Assembly: GCA_945861435.1 (NCBI GenBank)
Contig: CAMAUX010000022.1
Coordinates: forward strand, 1-64,000
Source: Chthoniobacter flavus
Lineage (GTDB): Bacteria; Verrucomicrobiota; Verrucomicrobiia; Chthoniobacterales; Chthoniobacteraceae
Direction: 5' to 3'
DNA: 64,000 nt
Of the stretch, positions 42,347 to 51,282 are shown piece by piece. The notes beneath the pieces were generated by a model, which did no database searches, had not been told where the DNA came from, and was given only the letters and a program-made list of their open reading frames with translations. A program made the position numbers and the translations under genes. Every line of letters starts with the position of its first letter. The first letter of the stretch is position 1.

Positions 42347-42895
42347 TTACCTGCGCTTCCTGTGTTCCTCGATCTGAGCCGCCAGTTTGGTAAAGCGCGC
42401 CTTGCCTTGCGCGATCTGTGCCGCAGTCAGTTCCTTCTCCAGCATTGCCTTGTGCTTGCCGCTATACGGCGAATACCCGGAACCGGCCGCGAGACAAATC
42501 CACGCATACCCTTCCACGAAGTCCCTCGGCACACCGTCCCCGTCTAAATACAGGGTTCCAAGAAACTCCTGCCCGCCCCAGTGCCCCTGCTCGGCCGCCT
42601 TCCGATACCACTGCGCCGCGACGCCCGGGTTTTTCGCGGTCCCCTGCCCGTTGGCATACGCGCAGCCCACCTCAAACTGCGCCTCTGCCCCCCCCTTCTC
42701 GGCCGCCATTCGGAACCACTTCAACGCCTCAGCCGCATCCTTTGCCACCCCGTTCCCATTGGCATAGGCCTTTCCCACCATCAACTGCGCATTCGCGTCC
42801 CCTGCCTCCGCCCCCTTGCGCCACTCCTCCACGCTGGAGGGCGTGCAGCACGAAAACAGCACGCAAATCAATAAGGCGGTGAGGGTGCGCCACAT
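42347..42895 (-). CDS. Sel1-repeat lipoprotein
   Basis: 182 residues. The signal peptide has a lipobox-like LFSCC (residues 13-17). Three to four Sel1/TPR-like repeats follow, for example AQLMVGKAYANGNGVAKD, AQFEVGCAYANGQGTAKN and GQEFLGTLYLDGDGVPRD. The C-terminal tail is Lys/Gln-rich. Sel1 proteins scaffold protein complexes. The predicted location is the inner or outer membrane facing the periplasm. Confidence 0.88.
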   Translation of the reverse strand: MWRTLTALLICVLFSCCTPSSVEEWRKGAEAGDANAQLMVGKAYANGNGVAKDAAEALKWFRMAAEKGGAEAQFEVGCAYANGQGTAKNPGVAAQWYRKAAEQGHWGGQEFLGTLYLDGDGVPRDFVEGYAWICLAAGSGYSPYSGKHKAMLEKELTAAQIAQGKARFTKLAAQIEEHRKRR

Positions 42896-42973
42896 AGACC
42901 GCGAACCCTGCCCCGCCCCGCAGCCTTATTCAACCCGCTTGTGAAGGCTCTTCACTGCACACGCACACACCCC

Positions 42974-43006
42974 CCAGAGTTTAGGGTATGCCGCCAGAGT
43001 TTAGGG
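42974..43006 (+). repeat. Two 13-bp direct repeats upstream of the NAAA-like gene
   Basis: CCAGAGTTTAGGG occurs at 42974-42986 and 42994-43006 (20-bp spacing, about two helical turns), 84 bp before ATG 43090. Such spaced direct repeats are typical of transcription factor binding sites. They could be operators for this gene or part of the divergent Sel1 promoter. Confidence 0.4.
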
Positions 43007-43089
43007 ACTGAATGCACATCAAACCGCAGTTCCCACGAGAGATTCACCGCAGAATCACGAAACCTCTCGTGCCGAATCCACACCTCCCC

Positions 43090-44178
43090 ATGAAAACCGT
43101 CCCCCATTACCGCATCGACCTCGAACTCCCCGAAGAAGACCGCTGGCGGCACGTCATCCAAAAGGAAAAAGCCGCCGCGGGGGCCGTCCTGCGGGAAGCC
43201 CTCGACGTGGTGCGCGACTACATCCCCACGCGTGCGCTGCAGAAACTCGCCGCGACAGCATTTGAAACGCTCTACCGCGCATCCGGCGGCCTCTACATGG
43301 ACGAGATGCAGGCGTGGGCCAGCGCACTGCGCATCCCGCTCGGGGAAATGGTGATGATTCAGTGCTCCTACGAGCTCTCTCATGCGGATCTGCGCAAGCT
43401 CCTCCCCAAATTCCCCAACCTCCGCGACATGTTCCGATTCCCGCGCCTCGGATGCACCATCGGCATCCACGATGTCCCGGGCCACGGCCTCACCCATTTC
43501 CGCTCCCTGGACTGGCCATTGGAAACCGCCGGCGCCGCCACCCGCCTTTTCACGTTCGATCAAGACGGCCGCGAGTTCATCACCGCGGGCATCGCAGGCT
43601 ACACCGGAGTGCTTTCTGGAATGCTCCCGGGCGCCTACTCCGTGAGCATGAACTGGGCTCCTTGCGAAGCCAACCCGCGCTTCGAATTCGGCCCCGCCTT
43701 CCTCCTGCGCCATGTGCTGGAAACCTGCGACACATACGCCGAGGCGCGCCGTGCCCTGCGCGACACCGAACTCTCCGCCAACGTCTTCTTCGCCCTCTGC
43801 GGCGCCAAAGCCGGCGAAGCCTGCGTGATTGAACGCACCACCACCGAGGCCGCCGTCCGTAATTACCGCGGCAAGCCCTTGGTCCAAGGCAACCACTTCG
43901 TTTCCCCGAAGTTCGCCCACCTCAACCCCTGCGATACGGAGATGGAGTGCTCGCAGGATGAAGACGACGAGGACGACGACGACGACGGCTCACTCATCGA
44001 AGACAGCGAAGGCCGCGCTTCCGTCCTCTGCCACCTCCTCAGTGCCAACCGCGCAAAGTATTCCAGACGCACCATGGGGCCCATCATCCGCTCCCATCCT
44101 GTCTGCAACGATCTCACCGTCCACTCCGTCATCTACTGTCCAGCCCAAGGAACCACCGACATCTGGCCCGGCAATTGA
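43090..44178 (+). CDS. Ntn-hydrolase of the NAAA/acid-ceramidase/acyl-CoA:6-APA type
   Basis: 362 residues from ATG 43090. The catalytic nucleophile Cys lies in RLGCTIGIHD, inside the conserved pattern ending HFRSLDWPLE. Such proteins are autoprocessed to free the Cys. The N-terminal 110 residues are helical. A stretch of about 20 acidic residues (QDEDDEDDDDDG, about 283-302) is inserted in the C-terminal half. There is no clear signal peptide. The substrate (N-acyl amide or bile-salt-like) cannot be told. Confidence 0.8.
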   Translation: MKTVPHYRIDLELPEEDRWRHVIQKEKAAAGAVLREALDVVRDYIPTRALQKLAATAFETLYRASGGLYMDEMQAWASALRIPLGEMVMIQCSYELSHADLRKLLPKFPNLRDMFRFPRLGCTIGIHDVPGHGLTHFRSLDWPLETAGAATRLFTFDQDGREFITAGIAGYTGVLSGMLPGAYSVSMNWAPCEANPRFEFGPAFLLRHVLETCDTYAEARRALRDTELSANVFFALCGAKAGEACVIERTTTEAAVRNYRGKPLVQGNHFVSPKFAHLNPCDTEMECSQDEDDEDDDDDGSLIEDSEGRASVLCHLLSANRAKYSRRTMGPIIRSHPVCNDLTVHSVIYCPAQGTTDIWPGN

Positions 44179-44263
44179 CCCGCAGCCCATCCGCGGCCAG
44201 TATTCAGGCCTGCGAAGGGGACCCGCATCGCGGCACCATCCCCCGCCCCACCCTCACACCAGC

Positions 44264-44602
44264 ATGGACTCCAGAGACCATTCCGACGCCTACAAACCGG
44301 CTGAATTCCTAGGCAAAGTCGCCTCCACCGCGCGCAGCATCGGACGGACCTCCGCGGAGAAACTGCTCGTCATGTATCACGCCCTCCGGGACTCCGACAC
44401 ACCCACATGGGCCAAGACCACGCTCGTCGCGGCCCTCGGCTATTACGTGTTCCCGTTCGACGCGATTCCGGATTTCATCCCCATCGTCGGCTACAGCGAC
44501 GACTTCATGGTGGTGGCAGGCGCAATTGCCACCGTCGCCTGTCACATCAAGCCCGAGCACAAGGAGCGCGCACGCGCGCAGGCTGCAGCTTGGTTTGATT
44601 AG
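44264..44602 (+). CDS. DUF1232 (YkvA-type) protein
   Basis: 112 residues from ATG 44264. The family motif YVFPFDAIPDFIPIVGYSDD is present near residues 65-85, flanked by hydrophobic helices that suggest membrane association. The function of DUF1232 is unknown, though it is sometimes linked to membrane stress. It follows the NAAA-like gene by 85 bp on the same strand. Confidence 0.85.
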   Translation: MDSRDHSDAYKPAEFLGKVASTARSIGRTSAEKLLVMYHALRDSDTPTWAKTTLVAALGYYVFPFDAIPDFIPIVGYSDDFMVVAGAIATVACHIKPEHKERARAQAAAWFD

Positions 44603-44736
44603 GAAAATCCTCCCCTCTCGCCGCCGGGTGAAAGGCCCATGGACTTCATGGACCTGGTGAGCGGGGGCGCCAGCTACGCGCGCACCGTAGCGCACCGGCT
44701 TTCTTCAATCTGCGACGCGGGCGCGCGATGAGGCCG

Positions 44737-44799
44737 GTCGTCCATGTCGTCCATGTCGTCCATGTCGTCCATGTCGTCCATGTCGTCCATGTCGTCCAT
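44737..44799 (+). repeat. Seven exact 9-bp tandem repeats (GTCGTCCAT)
   Basis: Seven uninterrupted copies of GTCGTCCAT (63 bp) lie 2 bp beyond the stop codon of the DUF445 gene (minus strand) and 134 bp after the DUF1232 gene. On the minus strand each unit reads ATGGACGAC, so a reading frame through it would encode MDD repeats. It is a likely hypermutable minisatellite. Confidence 0.9.
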
Positions 44800-44801
44800 C
44801 G

Positions 44802-46040
44802 CTACCACAGCACCTTCTGCACAGCGTGCAGCACCAACCCAGCCGTCCCTCCCACCACCGTTCCGCTGATCCGGATAAACTGCAGGTCATCGCCCACGGC
44901 ATCCTCCACCTTCGCCACCAACTGCTGCACGTCCCATCCCTGCACCGTCGTCGCGATGAGCCTTCCCACGGCATCCCGGTGTTTTTCCACCGCATCGAGC
45001 ACGAGCCCTCTCAAGCTCCTGTTGAGTCCCTCGCGCAACCCTGCATCGGCCTCGAGCCGCGCACCGATCCCCTTCAGAAACTGCGCCACCGCCGCCTGCA
45101 CACGCGAATCGCCAGAACCCAGATCCGCGAGCAACGTCGCACGAATCCCTCCCCAAAGCCGGCCCGCGTACTCCAGAAGCGCAGGATCATTGAGCAACCG
45201 CATCTTGATTTCCTCGCCCTTGGCAAAGTACTCCGGCGACTCCCGCAACTTCTCCACCTCGCCCCGCAGCCATTCGCGGAACTGCCTGCGCAGCTCATGC
45301 TGCGGATCACCCGCCACCTCTGTGAGGTTCTTGCACACCCGCTCCACCGTGCGCTCCGCCACGTAATCCGCGATCCCGCCGCGCATCTTGCCCACCAGAG
45401 GCCAGTCCGGAAGCGGCACCTCCCGGTAAATCTCCTCCCGGATTCTTTCCCGGTTGGCCACCACCAGTTCCGCGCCCATTTGCAGCACATGATTGAGCAC
45501 CGCCTCATGCGCACCATCCCGCGTCGCCAGTTCCAGCACCTCGCCCAGCGCGGGAGCCGCCGGCAACCGCGCCACCATCGCGCGCACCTGCTCAAGCACC
45601 ACCGCCGCCACCCGCGTCTCATCAAACGCCTCAAGCACCTTGGGTAAAAGCGCAGCCGCCCGCGCCGCAATCTCCTCCGCTCTTCCCTGCAGAAACCCGG
45701 CCGCGTTCGACGCTAAATCCACCCGTTCCACCCAGGGCCCCAAGGCCGCCCGGGTCAGAAAATTCTCCTCCACAAACCGGCCCAGCGTCACCCCCATCTC
45801 CGCCTTGCGCTTGGGGAGGATCGCCGTGTGCGGGATCGGCAACCCCAGCGGATGCCGGAACAGCGCCACCACCGCGAACCAGTCCGCCAGCGCCCCCACC
45901 ATTGCGGCCTCGGTGAACGCCCGCACCCACTCCATCCAAGGCAGGCGGGTTTCCAAAGAACGCGAAACCGCAAACACCACCGACACCAAAACCAGAAGCC
46001 CCGTCGCCAGAACCCGGGGCCGCAAAAAGCGCGCATTCAT
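44802..46040 (-). CDS. DUF445 family membrane protein
   Basis: 412 residues. Membrane segments lie near residues 10-27 and around 40-60 (AFTEAAMVGALADWFAVVALF), the DUF445 signature including GALADWFAVVALFRHPLG. A long central helical region carries RIREEIYREVPLPDWP and a final hydrophobic piece (TVVGGTAGLVLHAV). The family is of unknown function and sits in the inner membrane. Start ATG 46040. A tandem repeat follows the stop codon. Confidence 0.9.
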   Translation of the reverse strand: MNARFLRPRVLATGLLVLVSVVFAVSRSLETRLPWMEWVRAFTEAAMVGALADWFAVVALFRHPLGLPIPHTAILPKRKAEMGVTLGRFVEENFLTRAALGPWVERVDLASNAAGFLQGRAEEIAARAAALLPKVLEAFDETRVAAVVLEQVRAMVARLPAAPALGEVLELATRDGAHEAVLNHVLQMGAELVVANRERIREEIYREVPLPDWPLVGKMRGGIADYVAERTVERVCKNLTEVAGDPQHELRRQFREWLRGEVEKLRESPEYFAKGEEIKMRLLNDPALLEYAGRLWGGIRATLLADLGSGDSRVQAAVAQFLKGIGARLEADAGLREGLNRSLRGLVLDAVEKHRDAVGRLIATTVQGWDVQQLVAKVEDAVGDDLQFIRISGTVVGGTAGLVLHAVQKVLW

Positions 46041-46145
46041 AACATCGAAGAGTAACTCATAGAACGTGTCATTTGCCTAAAGTACAGCCGCACCTGAATT
46101 ACCTCCAACGAAGGAGCATGCGCCCCCCTTCGCGAACGCCGCTTC

Positions 46146-47087
46146 CTAACGGGCTTCCTTCGCGCCTTGAGAATTGCCTTCCGCCGAGGAAGCAGACGCC
46201 CCCCCCTCTGCCGGCTTGGGCTTTACGCCCTCTGCGCCAGCAGAAGCGGTCCCACCGGTCACCGCCGCACCTTTAGTCACGCCGGAATCAACCGCCACCC
46301 GCTCCTCTTTTTTTTTGGCAACCGCCAAAAGCAACCACAGCACCGCGATTGCACCCGCGATAACAAACAGCACCCCATTACGATTCCACGGTTTCGGCAC
46401 GGCAGGGGAGCCCCCAGTGTCCCGAAGAGACGGCTGAGGGAACGAGGGAAGAACCGCAACATCCGCCTCATCACAGATGCGACCTTGCGCCGCTGAATCG
46501 TACGGATGACCGATCACCACCCTCAGACCGTCCCGGGCGCCCAACTCCCTGCCCTCGAGCTTCGACACCAGCTCCGCGAACCCACCGCCCTCCGGTCTCC
46601 GGTAGTGGTTTCGCACGCGGCCAAGCTCGCCTGAAGTGCCTGCGTCACTCGGCAGGCCATCAATGAAAGCGCGCACCCTCTCCACATCAAAATCCCACTC
46701 GGGATCGCTCTTCGCCCGGGAAATCAGAGACACGAGCTCCCTTGCCCTCGCCTCCCAATCCTTCAAAAAAGCACATGCAATCGCACGCGCCTGCTCCTGC
46801 GTGAGCTCAAAGAGTGCAAACTTGACGTAGATGGGCCCTGGCGAAACCTCAGAGCGGTACTCGCTGGGCAACCCGCTAAGCAGGGCCGAAAACTGCCCAT
46901 CCAATTGCGCGATTACCACCCCGGGAATGTCGCCTGCCAAAGTGTCCTCCAGTTGGCGAAGGCTTCGATGATCCCGAACGTGGCGATCAGGCACAGTGTC
47001 ATTACGATCCAGCCAAGACGCCTTCCAATGGTATCCATTTTCACGGGAGTAACCCCGCGTCAGAACAGCGAATTTCCCCTTATACAT
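46146..47087 (-). CDS. Tail-anchored protein of the GTPase operon
   Basis: About 313 residues from ATG 47087, which overlaps the stop of the preceding GTPase gene by 8 nt (ATG 47117 is the alternative). A folded N-terminal part (about 1-200: FAVLTRGYSRENGYHW, PGPIYVKFALFELT, ARELVSLISRAKSD) is not recognised. A single membrane helix (near residues 230-252, NGVLFVIAGAIAVLWLLLAV) is followed by Lys and an Ala/Gly/Ser-rich tail. This looks like a tail-anchored membrane protein. It is the last gene of the operon and probably ties the two GTPases to the membrane. Confidence 0.75.
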   Translation of the reverse strand: MYKGKFAVLTRGYSRENGYHWKASWLDRNDTVPDRHVRDHRSLRQLEDTLAGDIPGVVIAQLDGQFSALLSGLPSEYRSEVSPGPIYVKFALFELTQEQARAIACAFLKDWEARARELVSLISRAKSDPEWDFDVERVRAFIDGLPSDAGTSGELGRVRNHYRRPEGGGFAELVSKLEGRELGARDGLRVVIGHPYDSAAQGRICDEADVAVLPSFPQPSLRDTGGSPAVPKPWNRNGVLFVIAGAIAVLWLLLAVAKKKEERVAVDSGVTKGAAVTGGTASAGAEGVKPKPAEGGASASSAEGNSQGAKEAR

Positions 47088-48069
47088 CGAAAATGAGGTC
47101 GCTGACTTTTCTGCCATCTGCCGTCGACTCAGACATCTTTTTCAACATTCCACCAAGCTTTTCAATTGCTTCCGTCCGGTCTGTTCCGAGTCCGAGCATT
47201 GTCGCAAGCGTATCAATAATTGTTTTCTCCCCATCGATCTTCTTTTTCGACGCCTCCAGAATCTTCCCAATGATCCAACGCAATGGCACTGAACAGTATC
47301 GCGGAGCGTAACCCACCTCGACCCGCCGAAACGTCACGATCGGCACTCCTGTATCTTGATCTTCCCGGAGGTCGTTGAAAACGATGTTTCCAACCGTTTC
47401 CACCGCACAGGCGTTCGCCTTAAGCGCCCGCAGTCTCTCATAGCTTTCCTTCAGCTTTGCCCGCAGTTCGTCTTCTCCGAACTTCCCTTTAAGACCCTTT
47501 CCTGCGGCCGCCCGCAAATACGTTTCCGCCTTGACAGCAACTACAAGAACCAATGGGGGAACAGCTCTTTCATGACACCTCCTATATATGTTGTCGCATA
47601 TCAACTTAGGATTATTAACTAGCTTGTTATACTTGCCTTGATTTTCCATCAGCGCGACTGCATCTACTGCGACAAGAATCACATCCGCTTCTTGGAGCAG
47701 TTTGTCTGCAACCTCGGTTCTCCCTTTCCCCACGTACCACTCCCCCGGAAGGTCGACAAAATGAAGGTGGATCTTGGGAATGCCGCGAAAAGTGGGATGG
47801 GCCAGCGTGAAAGGAAACTCCTTTTTGTCCATCGTGGATTCTGGCCCAAGAGCCACCTCCGTCCTCATTCCCGGCCCTGTCGCCATGCGTTCCAACCGGG
47901 CCCTACTTTCTTCGAGGACAGCATCTGGTGCCGAATCGTCCCCCAAAAACTCAAATCCCGATTTCCTGACCTCCTGCTGAATCCGGGCCGCCATTGCGGC
48001 AAGCAGCGAGGTCTTCCCCACGCGACTGGGGGCGGTCATCACTATCTTAATGGTAATATCGTCGGGCAT
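47080..48069 (-). CDS. P-loop GTPase (TRAFAC-like)
   Basis: 329 residues. Walker A is TAPSRVGKTSLLA (residues 12-24), with a G3/Walker B-like HFVDLPGEW, and a G4-like VVAVKAE near residues 175-181. The overall layout (early P-loop, a long variable insertion, DLPGEW) resembles the small GTPases found in recently described bacterial NTPase conflict systems, but the family is not certain. It lies 15 bp downstream of the dynamin-like gene and overlaps the next gene. No signal peptide or membrane helix. Confidence 0.75.
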   Translation of the reverse strand: MPDDITIKIVMTAPSRVGKTSLLAAMAARIQQEVRKSGFEFLGDDSAPDAVLEESRARLERMATGPGMRTEVALGPESTMDKKEFPFTLAHPTFRGIPKIHLHFVDLPGEWYVGKGRTEVADKLLQEADVILVAVDAVALMENQGKYNKLVNNPKLICDNIYRRCHERAVPPLVLVVAVKAETYLRAAAGKGLKGKFGEDELRAKLKESYERLRALKANACAVETVGNIVFNDLREDQDTGVPIVTFRRVEVGYAPRYCSVPLRWIIGKILEASKKKIDGEKTIIDTLATMLGLGTDRTEAIEKLGGMLKKMSESTADGRKVSDLIFDV

Positions 48070-48084
48070 GTCGTGTGGGGTGAG

Positions 48085-50244
48085 TTAGTTGGCTTTCGTG
48101 AGTTTTCGCAGCGAGGCGACGGCCGCATTCCAGTCCCGCAGTAACTGGGCTTGGTCTTCCAGTCTCCCAAACTCCTCCGGCCACACCTCGCCACGATGAT
48201 CGTCGTAAAAAAGCTCCCACCGGTCCTTCGCCTTGTCCGAGCCACCCTCGTGCACCACGAGATCCTCAAAGTCCTGCACCAAAGCAAACCGCGCCATTGC
48301 AGGTTCCGCGCTCAGGTCTTCCAGAGGCTCACGCATTCCATTGCGGGCATTGTGCCATCCCAAGGTCAGGTCCGCGTTCACCACTTCCACGCCCGACCCC
48401 GGAGCGAAAGAGATCCCTCCCTCAGAAGCGCTGTCGAGGATGTCGAGGCAGGACCGAACCCGCGGCTGAATAAATCCGCGGAACGACAGCTTCGCGCTCA
48501 GCAACAACTCGATGGCGTTCACCACCGGTGCCCCCCCGTCCCCGCACTGTTTCCAGCGCTCCAACAAAGTCATCCACGCTTCCGCCTCGGGCTTGCCCTC
48601 AAGAAACTTCAGACGCCCTCCCCCGGAAGACCGGAATATTTCCAGAACCTCGCTGCGCAGCTTTACAAAGCTCGCATCCAAGCTCGAATCCAACTCGTCC
48701 AAGCCGCGGGAAATGGCCACCCGCAGCGCATGCACTTTTTGGGCGAAGTAGACCGCCCCGCCTCCCGGACCAAACTTGTCTGAGAGCAAGTGACCCGGCC
48801 CCTTCTCCATCAACGCCATCGCCTGCCTCACCGCGCCCAGAAACTCGTCGTCGGACTGGTCCCTTTTTGCCCGGTAAACATCGACCAGATTTTTGAGCCT
48901 CTCGCAGATCGAGTCCCATACAGGCCCGAATACCTTTTTCAAAAGGCGCTGGTCCGTCGTCGCCGCCCTGGGCAGCACGCCCGACGCCGCCTCCACAAGC
49001 GCCCGGAGTTTGTCCTCCCCATTCTTCACCCGCTCCAAGCTCCCTGCGAAAAGCTTCTGATCCAGCCTGCTAATGTTGCCGGCCACGTCATCCAGAATTT
49101 GCTCCACGCACGCCGCCACGGCAGCTTGATTCATGCAGTTCGCGGTCAGCAAGAGCCGCGTCCGCATCGTGCTCCCCTCCAGCTCACGCCGGAAAAACGG
49201 CAGGTTGTCCGAAGTATTGGGATTATCGTTGATGACAAAATAAGACCACTCGGCGGGCGTGAGACTGGGGATCGCCCTTTTGACGAGGCCATGCAGGTTC
49301 GTGTCCGCAGGATCAATCGCACGCGTAGCTGGCGTCATCCGCAGGAAAATCACAACGTCCAGAGACTCCCCCACGGTCTTCACCAATCGATCCTCAGCTC
49401 CGCTCAGGAAATCCCCAAGCCCCGGGGTGTCCGCGAGCGCTATGCTCCCCACATCAGACTGCGGGAACCGACACTTGATTTGCACCATCTCCACCGCAAT
49501 CCAGTTGGTCAGCTTGCGCTCATTCGCATCCTTCTGCGCCACGTAGGAACGGATCTCCTCCCGCGGAACCCGCTTCACGCGCCCCGTCAGCAGGCTGCGG
49601 TACGCGCTCAACGATTGCTGGTAGTACCGCAGCTTCTTGAGATGTTCCTCGTCCGTCGTTGGATCCTTCGATTCCGCAGCCGGGGCCTCGGGCAGAGGGA
49701 CCGCCGCAAATTCATCCAGAGACAAAGGCGCCTCCCCCAACTGGAGTCGCTTGAAAAAGGGCTCCACAACCCAGTCCAGAAAATTCCGCTCCGTGTAGAA
49801 CGTGATGTCTGCGTACGTCTCCGGGGAATCGTGATTGGTAACAATCGAGGGCGCCCCCGTGCAGTGATCCCCCGCCGCCGCCGGAATCTCCTCATTGGTA
49901 AGCCCGGTGATCTGCTGCAGCAGCGTGCTCTTCCCCTGCCCCGCGCGCCCCGCAACCCCAATATTCAGGGTTGGCCGCGCGAAGCGCGCCGCCAGTCTCT
50001 CACACTCCCTCGTCGCATCGGTGACCGCGTCACGGACCGCATCGACCTGCGAACTCAACCCCTGCAGCTTGTCGGCATATTCGCGATCCACCTTCCGGGC
50101 GCTGTTTGCGATGCAAACTTTGAACGTATCCAGTTCTTTGAACACGTCCCCCAGCCTTGCACTCTCCTTGCGGGCCCGTTCCGCCATGGGCTTGCGCGAT
50201 TCAATGATGCTCTGGATTTTTTGTGCACGGGATGCGGTGGTCAT
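48085..50244 (-). CDS. Dynamin-like large GTPase
   Basis: About 719 residues from ATG 50244. Helical N-terminus (about 1-95), then a GTPase domain with G1 GVAGRAGQGKSTLLQ, G2 Thr after GDHC, G3 LADTPGLGD and an ND-type G4 (VINDNP). A long alpha-helical region follows (about 370-720) that could be the stalk. No membrane helix. It is similar in layout to bacterial dynamin-like proteins and to LeoA-type GTPases, and it heads a three-gene operon with 47080 and 46146. The start is chosen at MTTASRAQK; an earlier in-frame codon at 50289 would only add a short leader. Confidence 0.82.
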   Translation of the reverse strand: MTTASRAQKIQSIIESRKPMAERARKESARLGDVFKELDTFKVCIANSARKVDREYADKLQGLSSQVDAVRDAVTDATRECERLAARFARPTLNIGVAGRAGQGKSTLLQQITGLTNEEIPAAAGDHCTGAPSIVTNHDSPETYADITFYTERNFLDWVVEPFFKRLQLGEAPLSLDEFAAVPLPEAPAAESKDPTTDEEHLKKLRYYQQSLSAYRSLLTGRVKRVPREEIRSYVAQKDANERKLTNWIAVEMVQIKCRFPQSDVGSIALADTPGLGDFLSGAEDRLVKTVGESLDVVIFLRMTPATRAIDPADTNLHGLVKRAIPSLTPAEWSYFVINDNPNTSDNLPFFRRELEGSTMRTRLLLTANCMNQAAVAACVEQILDDVAGNISRLDQKLFAGSLERVKNGEDKLRALVEAASGVLPRAATTDQRLLKKVFGPVWDSICERLKNLVDVYRAKRDQSDDEFLGAVRQAMALMEKGPGHLLSDKFGPGGGAVYFAQKVHALRVAISRGLDELDSSLDASFVKLRSEVLEIFRSSGGGRLKFLEGKPEAEAWMTLLERWKQCGDGGAPVVNAIELLLSAKLSFRGFIQPRVRSCLDILDSASEGGISFAPGSGVEVVNADLTLGWHNARNGMREPLEDLSAEPAMARFALVQDFEDLVVHEGGSDKAKDRWELFYDDHRGEVWPEEFGRLEDQAQLLRDWNAAVASLRKLTKAN

Positions 50245-50431
50245 GGGTTGTGGGGCGCGTGGGCCTGTGACCGCCTTTCGCCATCCCACCGCTCATCTCT
50301 CGGGGTTTTTTCAAAAAAACTCCGGTTTGCACCCGATTGCCAAAAACCGCTCCCGCCCCTCCTTCCTCGCGATTATCCCACGAGAAATCCAGAGTGCCCT
50401 CGTAAGAGGTCGTAGGATTCATCTCCACCCC

Positions 50432-51079
50432 ATGGCCAGCGCATATCCCGACACCCCAGCCACCCTTTTGGAAAAACTCGCACACCGGGAACTCGAAGCC
50501 CCATGGCATGAGGCCTGGCAGACTTTCACCGACCTCTACCTGCCAGCCATCCGTTGGTCCGTCCTCCGATCCTTCGCCCGCTGCAACTGGCACCGCACCC
50601 CGGACCACATGGTCGAGGACGTGATCTCCGACGTCGTGGTCGCCCTCGTGCGCGGACAGGAGAAGTTCCATTACAACCCCGAGGAGGGCCGTTTCAGGAA
50701 CTACATCAAGCAACTCGTCCACTGGAAGGTGATCGACCGCATCAAGTCCCATCCCGGCCGCATCGAGGCCGGCATGGACGGACTCGACGCGCACACCGAT
50801 GAGTCCGTCGAAAACGGCCTCGAATCCCTCGCCCGCCGCGAAGACGAGGCGTGGGAAGCCTCCACCCTCGGCCTCCTCCTCGAGGAGGTCCGCCGCCGCG
50901 TCAGCCCCCAGACCTACATGGTCTTTGAAATGACCAAGCTCCAAAACCGTCCCGCAGAGGACGTCATGGAGGAAATGGGCATGACGCGTTCCGCCGTCGA
51001 CAACGCCAATCACAGGGTCATGAAGGCGCTGAGCCGCCTCGCCTCCACCACCGCATTCAAACGGGAGCTGATGTCATGA
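50432..51079 (+). CDS. RNA polymerase sigma factor (ECF-like)
   Basis: 215 residues from ATG 50432. Sigma-2 region includes DLYLPAIRWSVLRSFAR and YNPEEGRFRNYIKQLVHWKVIDRIKSH; sigma-4 region (about 150-215) includes VSPQTYMVFEMTKLQNRPAEDVMEEMG and a helix-turn-helix NANHRVMKAL. It should recruit RNA polymerase to a specific promoter set. Its stop overlaps the next start (ATGA). It is divergent from the dynamin-like gene (187 bp apart), so it could also control that operon. This is not shown. Confidence 0.88.
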   Translation: MASAYPDTPATLLEKLAHRELEAPWHEAWQTFTDLYLPAIRWSVLRSFARCNWHRTPDHMVEDVISDVVVALVRGQEKFHYNPEEGRFRNYIKQLVHWKVIDRIKSHPGRIEAGMDGLDAHTDESVENGLESLARREDEAWEASTLGLLLEEVRRRVSPQTYMVFEMTKLQNRPAEDVMEEMGMTRSAVDNANHRVMKALSRLASTTAFKRELMS

Positions 51080-51282
51080 GCGAAATCTGGGAACGCGTCA
51101 TCCTCGAAACCTCCGCACCACCACTCTCCCCGGGCCTCGAGCAGGAGGCCATCGAAGCGCTGCGGCGCGCACGGATCTTCCTTGAAAAAGCCGCGCATGA
51201 CCCGGAACTGGCCCGCGCCCGCGACGCCATCGCAAGGCGCCTGCGCTCGTCCGACCCCGGCGGCTCCACCCCGCAGGCCTGA
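51076..51282 (+). CDS. 68-residue protein coupled to the sigma factor
   Basis: 68 residues. ATG 51076 overlaps the sigma stop (ATGA), so it is co-translated. Helical, charged (LEQEAIEALRRARIFLEKAAHD, RARDAIARRLR), no Cys zinc site and no membrane helix. Position suggests an anti-sigma or regulator, but no family is recognised. Confidence 0.6.
   Translation: MSEIWERVILETSAPPLSPGLEQEAIEALRRARIFLEKAAHDPELARARDAIARRLRSSDPGGSTPQA

Noticed and set aside
44705-44995. Frame through the 9-bp repeat (RHG repeats)
   Set aside because: Created by the tandem repeat and the antisense frame of DUF445.
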